Origin: Psychrobacillus sp042885655
GTDB taxonomy: Bacteria; Bacillota; Bacilli; Bacillales_A; Planococcaceae
Assembly: GCF_042885655.1 (NCBI RefSeq)
Contig: NZ_JBHVRO010000003.1
Location: 186,001-250,000, forward strand
DNA: 64,000 nucleotides
Direction of reading: 5' to 3'
In this document: in pieces, positions 8,203-14,757 of the stretch
Layout of the letters: each line of letters begins with the position of its first letter
How positions within the stretch are numbered: position 1 is the first letter of the stretch
The notes under the pieces: generated by a model
What the model was told of the DNA's origin: nothing
What the model saw: only the letters and a program-made list of their open reading frames with translations
Database searches by the model: none
Made by a program: the position numbers and the translations under genes

Positions 8203-10392
8203 TTACTCCAAATTCAACTTCTTTAAAGCTTCTGCAAGGGCGTTATTCACAGGCTCTTCTTCTTGATTTTGTTTTTTTAAGTACTTTTGCACATCACGTT
8301 TATCTACTTTTCCACCTGAACTCTTTTTACGACGTTCGAAAGCAGATAATTTTTCACGATACCCACATTTACATGTGAAGATTTGTCCTTCACCTTCTCC
8401 GCGAAGTTCGAGCTTTTTCTTACATTGTGGACAACGAGCGTTCGTTACTCTCGCAACGTTTTTACGGTGACCGCATTCACGATCTTGGCAAACAAGCATT
8501 TTACCTTTTTTGCCGTTTACTTCTAACATCGGTTTGCCGCAATCTGGACAGCTTTTAGTTGAAATATTGTCATGCTTAAATTTCTTATCGCTATTTTTGA
8601 TATCACTAACGATTGTTTTCGTATAGACTTTCATTTCATTAATAAAAACGTTTTTGTTTAATTTACCTTTTGCAATAGCCTCTAGTTTTTGTTCCCATTC
8701 AGCTGTAAGGGCAGGGGTCTTCAAGTCTGAAGGAACTAAATCGAGCAATTGTTTACCTTTTGAAGTGAGGTAAATGTCTTTACCTTTTTTCTCCATAAGG
8801 AAAGAATTGAAAAGCTTTTCAATAATATCAGCTCTTGTAGCAACTGTTCCTAAACCACCCGTTTTATCGAGTGTTTTTGCTAGTTCCTTATCTTGTGTAC
8901 CCATATATTTTGCTGGGTTTTCCATTGCAGAAAGTAAAGTACCTTCGTTAAACCTTGCAGGAGGTTTTGTTTGACCAGAAGTTTCTACAACCAGTTTAAT
9001 TGCTAATTTATCGCCTTTTTCAATACGCGGAAGGATCTGTTCCTTCATTTCTTCAGCATTTTCCTCTTCATCAAAACGGTTTTCATACACTTCTTTCCAA
9101 CCAGATGAAAGAATAGTTTTACCTTTTGCTACGAATGTTTCGTCTCCGATAGAAGCTTTAACAGTAATTTGTTCATATTCGAAAGGAGGGTAGAGTACTG
9201 CTATAAATCGTTTCACAACTAAATCATATATTTTACGTTCTTTATCCGTGAAGTTAGTTAAATTAACAATTTCTTCTGTTGGTATGATGGCATGATGATC
9301 CGATACTTTACTATCATCTACAAAGGCTTTATTTGCTTTGATTGGTTTAAGTAATACTTTGTTAGCAATTTGTCTGTATTGTCCGATGCCACATGACTTT
9401 AGACGTTCTTGCAGTGTTTCAACAATATCACTTGAGAGATATCTTGAATCTGTACGAGGATATGTTAATACTTTATGTCGTTCATACAATGTTTGCATAA
9501 TGCCAAGCGTTTCTTTGGCAGAATATCCAAATATTTTATTTGCATCACGTTGTAGTTCTGTTAAATCGTAAAGTTGTGGTGCAAAGCTTTTCTTTTGTTT
9601 CTTATCAACTTCCACAATTGTACCTTGTTTTTTATCTACTTTTGCAACGATTTGTTCCACTTTTTCTTTGGAAAATGTACGAGTGTCGTTTGTTTGTTTA
9701 TCTATCCATGTTAGCTTTAGTTTTTGGTCTGTATGTGCTTCCGCGCCATAATATGTTTTCGGTTTGAAGTTTCGTATCTCATTTTCTCGTTGTGCAATAA
9801 TAGCTACTGTTGGAGTTTGCACACGTCCACATGATAACTGAGCATTAAATTTACTAGTAAGTGCCCGTGTCGCATTTAAACCGATATACCAATCAGCTTC
9901 CGAACGCGCAACTGCCGCATGATATAGGTTTTCGTAAGCCTTACCAGGTTTCAAATTTTGAAAACCTTCTTTAATTGCTTTATCTGTAACGGATGAAATC
10001 CAAAGACGTTTAATCGGTTTGTTTACTTTTACTTTTTCAATAATCCATCTAGCTACTAATTCACCCTCTCGTCCAGCATCAGTTGCTATGATAATATCAC
10101 TGACATCAGTACGGACAATTTGGCTTTTGACAGCATTGTACTGCTTACTCGTTTGTTTAATGACAACTAACTTTAAGTCATTTGGAAGCATCGGTAAGTC
10201 TTCCAGATTCCAGGTTTTATATTTAGTATCGTATACTTCTGGATCTGCGAGTGTTACAAGATGCCCAAGTGCCCAAGTAACGATATATTTATCTCCTTCT
10301 AAAAATCCATTCCCTTTTTTATTGCAATTTAATACCCTTGCAATATCACGAGCTACGGAAGGTTTTTCTGCGATTACTACACTCTTTTTCAT
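8203..10392 (-). CDS. topB: DNA topoisomerase III
   Basis: A 729-residue type IA topoisomerase. The toprim domain is at the N-terminus (EKPSVARDIARVL at residue 8; ATDAGREGELVARWI at about 103). The catalytic tyrosine is in LTYPRTDSRYLS (about 311). The C-terminus has four-cysteine zinc elements: CPDCGKPM...CQDRECG (about 616-638) and CPQCKKKLE...CKCG (about 655-676). It ends with a Lys/Glu-rich tail. It relaxes or decatenates DNA through a transient single-strand break. Length and domain order match B. subtilis TopB. It is transcribed alone. Confidence 0.97.
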   Translation of the reverse strand: MKKSVVIAEKPSVARDIARVLNCNKKGNGFLEGDKYIVTWALGHLVTLADPEVYDTKYKTWNLEDLPMLPNDLKLVVIKQTSKQYNAVKSQIVRTDVSDIIIATDAGREGELVARWIIEKVKVNKPIKRLWISSVTDKAIKEGFQNLKPGKAYENLYHAAVARSEADWYIGLNATRALTSKFNAQLSCGRVQTPTVAIIAQRENEIRNFKPKTYYGAEAHTDQKLKLTWIDKQTNDTRTFSKEKVEQIVAKVDKKQGTIVEVDKKQKKSFAPQLYDLTELQRDANKIFGYSAKETLGIMQTLYERHKVLTYPRTDSRYLSSDIVETLQERLKSCGIGQYRQIANKVLLKPIKANKAFVDDSKVSDHHAIIPTEEIVNLTNFTDKERKIYDLVVKRFIAVLYPPFEYEQITVKASIGDETFVAKGKTILSSGWKEVYENRFDEEENAEEMKEQILPRIEKGDKLAIKLVVETSGQTKPPARFNEGTLLSAMENPAKYMGTQDKELAKTLDKTGGLGTVATRADIIEKLFNSFLMEKKGKDIYLTSKGKQLLDLVPSDLKTPALTAEWEQKLEAIAKGKLNKNVFINEMKVYTKTIVSDIKNSDKKFKHDNISTKSCPDCGKPMLEVNGKKGKMLVCQDRECGHRKNVARVTNARCPQCKKKLELRGEGEGQIFTCKCGYREKLSAFERRKKSSGGKVDKRDVQKYLKKQNQEEEPVNNALAEALKKLNLE

Positions 10393-10712
10393 GTTAAAAC
10401 ATCCTTTCCACGGTAACCATTGAGTTTAAATATAGCATAAAACGTAGCGATTGGTAGAAAAGCATAGACTAAAGTTAAGCTATTAGATGTTACAGTTTAG
10501 TTAACTAAATATAATACAAAAAAACTATCACTCTGCTATGAGTAGACACTGTGGATGTGAAAGGAATTGAAACCTTTAGACTTCGCCATAAGCGAAAGGT
10601 CTTTGAATAGAAATATCCGAAGTGGAATAAATGTGAGGTATAAGTTACAAATGGATTTGTTTAATGAGTTTGCATTGGAGTTTATGAAGTAGATTTTTTA
10701 AGCGTTCTGGAC
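10393..10712. other. Intergenic region upstream of topB, no gene seen
   Basis: About 320 bp. It holds the topB 5' region and the palindrome TTTAGTTAACTAAA near 10494-10507. A patch near 10560-10640 (with ACTTCGCCATAAGCGAAAGG) can fold. I see no ORF of useful length and no known RNA motif. Confidence 0.4.
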
Positions 10713-10736
10713 AAAAAAAGACCTTTTTCAAGGTCT
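10713..10736 (-). terminator. Rho-independent terminator of the small gene at 10728
   Basis: On the minus strand AGACCTT-GAAA-AAGGTCT is followed by TTTTTT. The stem overlaps the last codon and the stop of the small ORF. Confidence 0.75.
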
Positions 10737-10907
10737 AATATGTTTCATTTCGCTATTAATATGTTCGCGAACAATTAATAACTCAATTACATCTTGAGTT
10801 GAATACGAATACGAAGAATTGTCAGGAATAAGTTCATTGAATTGGCGTACTATTTCATTAAGAGCTTCAACATAAAAGTTATTTATGGTTAATTCAAATT
10901 TAATCAT
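10728..10907 (-). CDS. Small hypothetical protein
   Basis: A 59-residue protein (MIKFELTINNFYVEALNEIV...). The ATG at 10907 follows the RBS AAGAAGGTG; a GTG three codons earlier lies inside that RBS. A terminator overlaps the stop codon, which supports a real single-gene unit. The pattern looks like a short alpha/beta protein without Cys or membrane segments. No family is recognised. Confidence 0.55.
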   Translation of the reverse strand: MIKFELTINNFYVEALNEIVRQFNELIPDNSSYSYSTQDVIELLIVREHINSEMKHIRP

Positions 10908-11100
10908 ACTATTCACCTTCTTTTTAAGTAGTATGAGTCGACTTGGATAGATTTATACAAGTAATAGTCTGATAGATAGATTTAAATGAAATTAAAAAAC
11001 TAGAAATCAGCTAGCGGTTTTTATATTAAGTTAAAATTCATAAAATCGTTTTTATTACTGTATGAATTAAGTTTAAATACTTCCATTCGAAAATTAAATA

Positions 11101-11119
11101 CACTACAATGAGTAATGTG
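11101..11119. promoter_or_regulatory. Possible BlaI-type operator upstream of the blaI-like gene
   Basis: CACTACAATGAGTAATGTG is a weak dyad with an ACTACA half-site like the one at 12415. It lies 14 bp before the GTG start of the repressor gene, so autoregulation is plausible. Confidence 0.35.
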
Positions 11120-11132
11120 AGGTGATAATATA

Positions 11133-11546
11133 GTGTTGATTCGAAAATTTAAGATTAATGAAAGTGGATTAAACCGCTTTTTTGGACCTCTTGAGGCTAA
11201 GATTATGGACATTTTATGGAACGATGTTGAAATGACTATTAAAGATGTTCAGCAAGTTCTTGATCGGGAAAAAATAACGAACTTCAACACAGTTATGACT
11301 GTCATGAATCGATTAGTAGAAAAGGGAATTCTTCAAAAGAGGGTAGAAGGAAGATCATCTTTATATCAACCGATTCAAACGAGAGTTGAGTTTTTAAATA
11401 CACAGTCAAAAGAGATGACAAACGAACTAATGGATGAATTCGGAAACGTTGTCGTAAGTCATATGCTAGATGCACTGGAAGACGTAGATGATGAGCTTGT
11501 TGCTAAACTCGAACATAAAATTAAAGAATTGAAAAAGGAATTATAA
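11133..11546 (+). CDS. BlaI/MecI/CopY family transcriptional repressor
   Basis: A 137-residue protein with an N-terminal winged helix (LEAKIMDILWN ... DVQQVLDREKITNFNTVMTVMNRLVEKG) and a C-terminal dimer helix region, as in BlaI and MecI. These repressors are inactivated by an M56 membrane peptidase, and that peptidase gene follows 3 bp downstream. The start GTG follows GAGGTGAT. The nearby genes are disulfide-bond enzymes rather than a beta-lactamase, so the regulon is probably envelope-related. Confidence 0.88.
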   Translation: MLIRKFKINESGLNRFFGPLEAKIMDILWNDVEMTIKDVQQVLDREKITNFNTVMTVMNRLVEKGILQKRVEGRSSLYQPIQTRVEFLNTQSKEMTNELMDEFGNVVVSHMLDALEDVDDELVAKLEHKIKELKKEL

Positions 11547-11549
11547 TAT

Positions 11550-12398
11550 ATGTCTAAACGTCAATCTTCTCTTATGTTTTTCGTGTCACTTATCATTTCA
11601 GGTACAATTTTTATTCAAATGGCTTTATACGTTATAGCTATGTTAGCAGGCTGGAATATCAAGTTTAATCTTGTTGAAGTATGTCACAGTACATTAAAAT
11701 CAATTGGATTGTCCTCACTTGAATATGTTCTCGATGCGCTAGTAATTTATACGTTACTATTTTCGTTTTGGAAAATGGGTTCGCAGTTAGTTCATGCTTC
11801 TCGAATGAAAAGAAGATTTCAGCAATATAGAGAGAAAATGTTGACAATCGAAATGAATGAAACGTATAAAGATGGAGTAGATGACTTGATTGTTATCTCG
11901 TATCCGGGACCAATTGCTATTACCATGGGGTTTATTCGACCTAAAATTGTTATTTCAACAGGTTTGATAAATCTTTTAAATGAAGAGGAATTAAAAGCAG
12001 TCATATCGCATGAGAAATACCATAAAGAAAATCGCGATCCGCTAAAAATTTTTTTGCTATCTCTTTTCGCGTCTACGATGGGCTATATTCCCATACTGAA
12101 ATGGTTTAATCAGAAATATAGAATCATTCAAGAAGTATTGGCTGATGAATTTGCGATTGAAAAACAGAAAACGTCGGTGTATTTGGGCAGTGCCCTTTTG
12201 AAAATGTTAAAGGTAGGGAAACAAGAAAAAATGCCTTTTACGTATGTGTCATTTGCAGATACGTCTGTAAATTACCGGATTGAATATATGTTAAATCCAG
12301 TAAAGGATATCCGATTAAATATTCCGGTGGAGGTAGCGTTCATATCTTTAACCATTTTTAGTTTAATCTGTGCATTTTTTATTTACGCGTTAGCGTAA
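11550..12398 (+). CDS. M56 family (BlaR1-type) membrane metallopeptidase, no sensor domain
   Basis: A 282-residue protein with four likely membrane helices and a cytoplasmic zinc peptidase motif HEKYH (HExxH, about residue 154), with a downstream glutamate in VLADEFAIEKQ as likely third ligand. In BlaR1/MecR1 this domain triggers loss of the BlaI repressor. Unlike BlaR1 (about 585-600 residues), this protein ends after the last helix and lacks the penicillin-binding sensor. The signal must therefore be sensed by the membrane part or a partner. Confidence 0.85.
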   Translation: MSKRQSSLMFFVSLIISGTIFIQMALYVIAMLAGWNIKFNLVEVCHSTLKSIGLSSLEYVLDALVIYTLLFSFWKMGSQLVHASRMKRRFQQYREKMLTIEMNETYKDGVDDLIVISYPGPIAITMGFIRPKIVISTGLINLLNEEELKAVISHEKYHKENRDPLKIFLLSLFASTMGYIPILKWFNQKYRIIQEVLADEFAIEKQKTSVYLGSALLKMLKVGKQEKMPFTYVSFADTSVNYRIEYMLNPVKDIRLNIPVEVAFISLTIFSLICAFFIYALA

Positions 12399-12412
12399 AT
12401 TTTTCACCAATC

Positions 12413-12430
12413 ACACTACATAGTGTAGTT
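12413..12430. promoter_or_regulatory. BlaI-type operator before bdbD
   Basis: ACTACA-TAG-TGTAGT is a perfect dyad (12415-12429) of the ACTACA...TGTAGT kind bound by BlaI/MecI repressors. It sits about 20 bp before the TTG start of bdbD, where bound repressor would block transcription. Confidence 0.55.
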
Positions 12431-12449
12431 ATAATTAGGAGTGTTTATT

Positions 12450-13094
12450 TTGTCTAAGAAAATATTTTGGATTATCGGTATAGTAGCAGTTTGTTTAATA
12501 GCGATTGTTGTGCTAACAGATGTGAAAGAAAAAGCAGTAAATATTGATTACGAAGGACAACCGTTTCTTGGCGAAGAGTCAGCGCCAGTTGAAATTGTTG
12601 AATTTGGTGATTATAAATGTCCACACTGTGAAGAGTTTAATAATAGTCTCTTTCCCATCATTAACAAGGAATTAGTGGAAACAGGCAAAGCTAAATTTTA
12701 CTTCATGAACTATTCATTTATTGCTGCTGATTCGACAACAGCTGCACAATTTGCGGAAACAGTTTACAAGGAACTTGGCAATGAAAAGTTCTGGGAATTC
12801 CATAATCTACTGTTCGCAAATCAAACAACAGAGTCCGGTCAAGAAAATGTAATGACAGAAGAATTTTTAAAAGCAGTTTTAGAGAAAGTTGCAAGTCTAG
12901 AAGAAACGGAAAAAGTAATGCTTTCTTTCAGTAAAAACAAAGGGAAAGAAGCTTGGGATAAAGATATGGCTACCGCAAGAAATCTAGGAGTATCTTCAAC
13001 TCCAGCGATCTTTATTGGCGGAAAAGAATTCAAGGGAAGAACAATGGATGATTTTATAAAAATGGTGGAAGAGGCTGCTGCAAGTGGTAAATAA
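12450..13094 (+). CDS. bdbD: DsbA-like thiol-disulfide oxidoreductase
   Basis: About 214 residues: an N-terminal membrane anchor (KKIFWIIGIVAVCLIAIVVL), then a DsbA-type thioredoxin fold with the active site CPHC (Cys about 57 and 60) and a late cis-Pro region (GVSSTPAIFIGG). It introduces disulfide bonds in proteins outside the membrane. The start TTG 12450 follows TTAGGAG; GTG 12441 overlaps the RBS. Its stop overlaps the start of bdbC, its reoxidation partner. The length is close to B. subtilis BdbD (222). Confidence 0.9.
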   Translation: MSKKIFWIIGIVAVCLIAIVVLTDVKEKAVNIDYEGQPFLGEESAPVEIVEFGDYKCPHCEEFNNSLFPIINKELVETGKAKFYFMNYSFIAADSTTAAQFAETVYKELGNEKFWEFHNLLFANQTTESGQENVMTEEFLKAVLEKVASLEETEKVMLSFSKNKGKEAWDKDMATARNLGVSSTPAIFIGGKEFKGRTMDDFIKMVEEAAASGK

Positions 13095-13488
13095 ACCTCT
13101 TCTCTTAGCATGGATAACAGCCATATTAGCAATGGCAGGAAGTTTGTTTTTTAGTGAACGTATGGGTTTTATTCCTTGTACACTTTGCTGGTATCAACGA
13201 ATTTTGATGTATCCACTTGTCTTTTTCCTAGGCATTGCTTTTTACCGAAATGATCGAGATATTTATAAGTATGTTTTGCCGATTTCGGTACTTGGCATGG
13301 CTGTTTCAAGTTATCATTATGCGTTGCAAAAAATCCCTTCCATGCAAGAATTCAGTGCATGTACGAGTGGAGTTCCATGCTCAGGTCAATATATTAACTG
13401 GTTCGGTTTTGTAACAATTCCTTTTTTAGCGCTAATAGCTTTTACCATCATCACAATTATGATGCTAATGCTTATGAAACGTAAATAA
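13084..13488 (+). CDS. bdbC: DsbB-like quinone-linked disulfide oxidoreductase
   Basis: A 134-residue protein with four membrane helices and two cysteine pairs: CTLCWYQR (Cys about 32 and 35) and CTSGVPC (about 93 and 99). This is the DsbB/BdbC family, which reoxidises BdbD and passes electrons to quinone. It starts at GTG 13084 and overlaps bdbD by 11 bp, so the two are translationally coupled. A terminator follows. Confidence 0.93.
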   Translation: MVNKPLLLAWITAILAMAGSLFFSERMGFIPCTLCWYQRILMYPLVFFLGIAFYRNDRDIYKYVLPISVLGMAVSSYHYALQKIPSMQEFSACTSGVPCSGQYINWFGFVTIPFLALIAFTIITIMMLMLMKRK

Positions 13489-13503
13489 TATAAGTTTTCT
13501 TTT

Positions 13504-13538
13504 GCCTTCCTTAAATTGATAGGGAGGCTCTTTTTTTT
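13504..13538 (+). terminator. Rho-independent terminator of bdbDC
   Basis: GCCTTCC (13504-13510) pairs with GGGAGGC (13522-13528) and is followed by TCTTTTTTTT. Confidence 0.8.
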
Positions 13539-13545
13539 AAAAAAA

Positions 13546-13830
13546 GATAAGAAAGTATATGAATTATCGTCCTGCGAAACCATTGTTCATAGTACTTTAA
13601 AGGATTAAATAATACCGCGGATTTCCGTTTCGGTGGACGCGTTCCGCGAAGTGAGCGATGAACCATCACCGCCGCTACGCGTTCGTTGTGACGGCTCATC
13701 TGTCTCCCAGAGGAACAAAGGCTAAGAGCGCCACATCGTGTGGCAACGCCTTCGTGACCAACATCCTGTTGGCCTCCGACTGGAGTCGCCACCTTTCACT
13801 ACAATCCATTAAGGAGTTCCCTAACAAAAA
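13546..13830. repeat. GC-rich interspersed structured repeat, copy A
   Basis: About 285 bp, much richer in GC than its surroundings. It matches the copy at 22033-22255 almost base for base from GATAAGAAAGTATATG to CACTACAATCCATTAAG, but carries about 60 extra bases after TTCCGCG. Two small hairpins stand out: GCCACATCGTGTGGC and CCAACATCCTGTTGG. The 33-nt core at 13742-13774 (GGCAACGCCTTCGTGACC...) recurs at 22163 and 52152. A 93-codon minus-strand frame over it has no RBS and is probably not a gene. Confidence 0.7.
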
Positions 13831-13929
13831 GATTTAGAACAGTTATCGCTCAGAGGATAAAATATAGTTCCCTAACTAATTTTCATAGAATTTAATTATC
13901 ATCTATCTTACTATGCAATTATAAATCGT

Positions 13930-14045
13930 CCCATAGATACTAGTTGATTGGAGCGAAAAGGCGACTCGATACTTCGCCCGCGGAAAGCGAGCGGTAAGCT
14001 TCGGAAAACAACTGAGTGGAGACAACAGTACTCTTAAAGGGGCTT
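13930..14045. repeat. Second GC-rich interspersed element
   Basis: GTTGATTGGAGCGAAAAGGC ... CCCGCGGAAAGCGAGCGG ... ACTCTTAAAGG forms a GC-rich patch of a type that is common between Bacillales genes. A degenerate relative lies at 5165-5280. No function is visible. Confidence 0.45.
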
Positions 14046-14075
14046 GTGCTATTCTCATGGACTTTTTCATTTTAA

Positions 14076-14104
14076 TTGCATACCCTATAATGGTATGGTA
14101 TATT
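14076..14104 (+). promoter_or_regulatory. csoR promoter with CsoR operator in the spacer
   Basis: The -35 box TTGCAT (14076-14081) and -10 box TATATT (14099-14104) are 17 bp apart. The spacer contains ATACC-CTATAAT-GGTAT (14080-14096), the 5-7-5 inverted repeat bound by CsoR-type Cu(I) repressors. A repressor there would directly hide the promoter. Confidence 0.75.
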
Positions 14105-14130
14105 ATGAAAAAGGATAGGAGGTTGTTTTT

Positions 14131-14457
14131 TTGGACAATTTAAAAGAAGAGGATACAATCGAAATGGATATATCTTGTCGAAAAAGTCATCATCCTGAAA
14201 AAGTAAAAAAAGATTTAACAAATCGATTAAATCGTATAGAAGGTCAGATTCGAGGAATTAAAGGTATGGTAGACAAAGATGTCTATTGTGACGATATTAT
14301 TACCCAACTCTCTGCCACTCAGTCTGCTTTAAACAGTGTAGCGAAAGTTCTTTTACAAGGACATTTAAAAGGTTGTGTGGTGGATCGACTTGCAGAAGGC
14401 GATGATGAAGTACTAGACGAATTATTAGTAACGATACAAAAATTAATGAGGAAATAA
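14131..14457 (+). CDS. csoR: Copper-sensing repressor CsoR
   Basis: A 108-residue all-helical CsoR/DUF156 protein. The Cu(I) ligands have the expected spacing: Cys about 53 (VYCDD), His about 78 and Cys about 82 (GHLKGC). Without copper it represses; Cu(I) binding releases the DNA. The TTG start follows AGGAGGT. It heads csoR-copZ and, through a second operator, also controls copA. Confidence 0.93.
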   Translation: MDNLKEEDTIEMDISCRKSHHPEKVKKDLTNRLNRIEGQIRGIKGMVDKDVYCDDIITQLSATQSALNSVAKVLLQGHLKGCVVDRLAEGDDEVLDELLVTIQKLMRK

Positions 14458-14471
14458 TCGGAGGAATGAAA

Positions 14472-14681
14472 ATGGCAAATCAAGTTACTCTACAAGTGCA
14501 AGGAATGTCATGTGGTCATTGTGTCAACGCAGTAGAAAGTAATGTAGGAAATTTAGATGGCGTGAACCAAGTGAAAGTTCACTTAGAGTCTGGAGAAGTG
14601 GAAGTATCATTTGACGAGGAAAAAGTAACGCTTGAGAAAATAAAAGAAACGATTGATGATCAAGGATATGAAGTGGAATAA
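14472..14681 (+). CDS. copZ: Copper chaperone CopZ
   Basis: A 69-residue ferredoxin-like HMA protein with the Cu(I)-binding motif GMSCGHC (Cys about 13 and 16). It carries Cu(I) to CopA and CsoR. The ATG at 14472 stands seven bases after GGAGG and gives exactly the length of B. subtilis CopZ (69); the ATG at 14466 is too close to the RBS. It follows csoR by 14 bp and is followed by its own terminator. Confidence 0.95.
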   Translation: MANQVTLQVQGMSCGHCVNAVESNVGNLDGVNQVKVHLESGEVEVSFDEEKVTLEKIKETIDDQGYEVE

Positions 14682-14683
14682 AT

Positions 14684-14707
14684 GAGTGCTATTAAGGCAC
14701 TCTTTTT
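14684..14707 (+). terminator. Terminator between copZ and copA
   Basis: GAGTGC-TATTAAG-GCACTC followed by TTTTT directly after the copZ stop separates csoR-copZ from copA. Confidence 0.75.
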
Positions 14708-14720
14708 CTTACAATATTAT

Positions 14721-14737
14721 ATACCCCATAGTGGTAT
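14721..14737. promoter_or_regulatory. CsoR operator upstream of copA
   Basis: ATACC-CCATAGT-GGTAT has the same 5-7-5 layout as the operator before csoR. It lies 21-37 bp before the copA ATG and after the copZ terminator, so copA appears to have its own copper-controlled promoter. Confidence 0.75.
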
Positions 14738-14757
14738 GTTCGAGAGGTGGAAATAAA

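Noticed and set aside
10560..10690. Structured RNA or intron remnant upstream of topB
   Set aside because: A weak hairpin around CTTCGCCATAAGCGAAAG can be drawn, but no known riboswitch or intron domain is recognisable.
13511..13792. 93-codon minus-strand ORF over the GC-rich repeat, with a peptide (GQQDVGHEGVA) that recurs in the ORF at 52002-52331
   Set aside because: The shared peptide is simply the translation of the shared 33-nt repeat core. Neither frame has an RBS, and the copies differ in length and frame outside the core, so it is repeat DNA and not a protein family.
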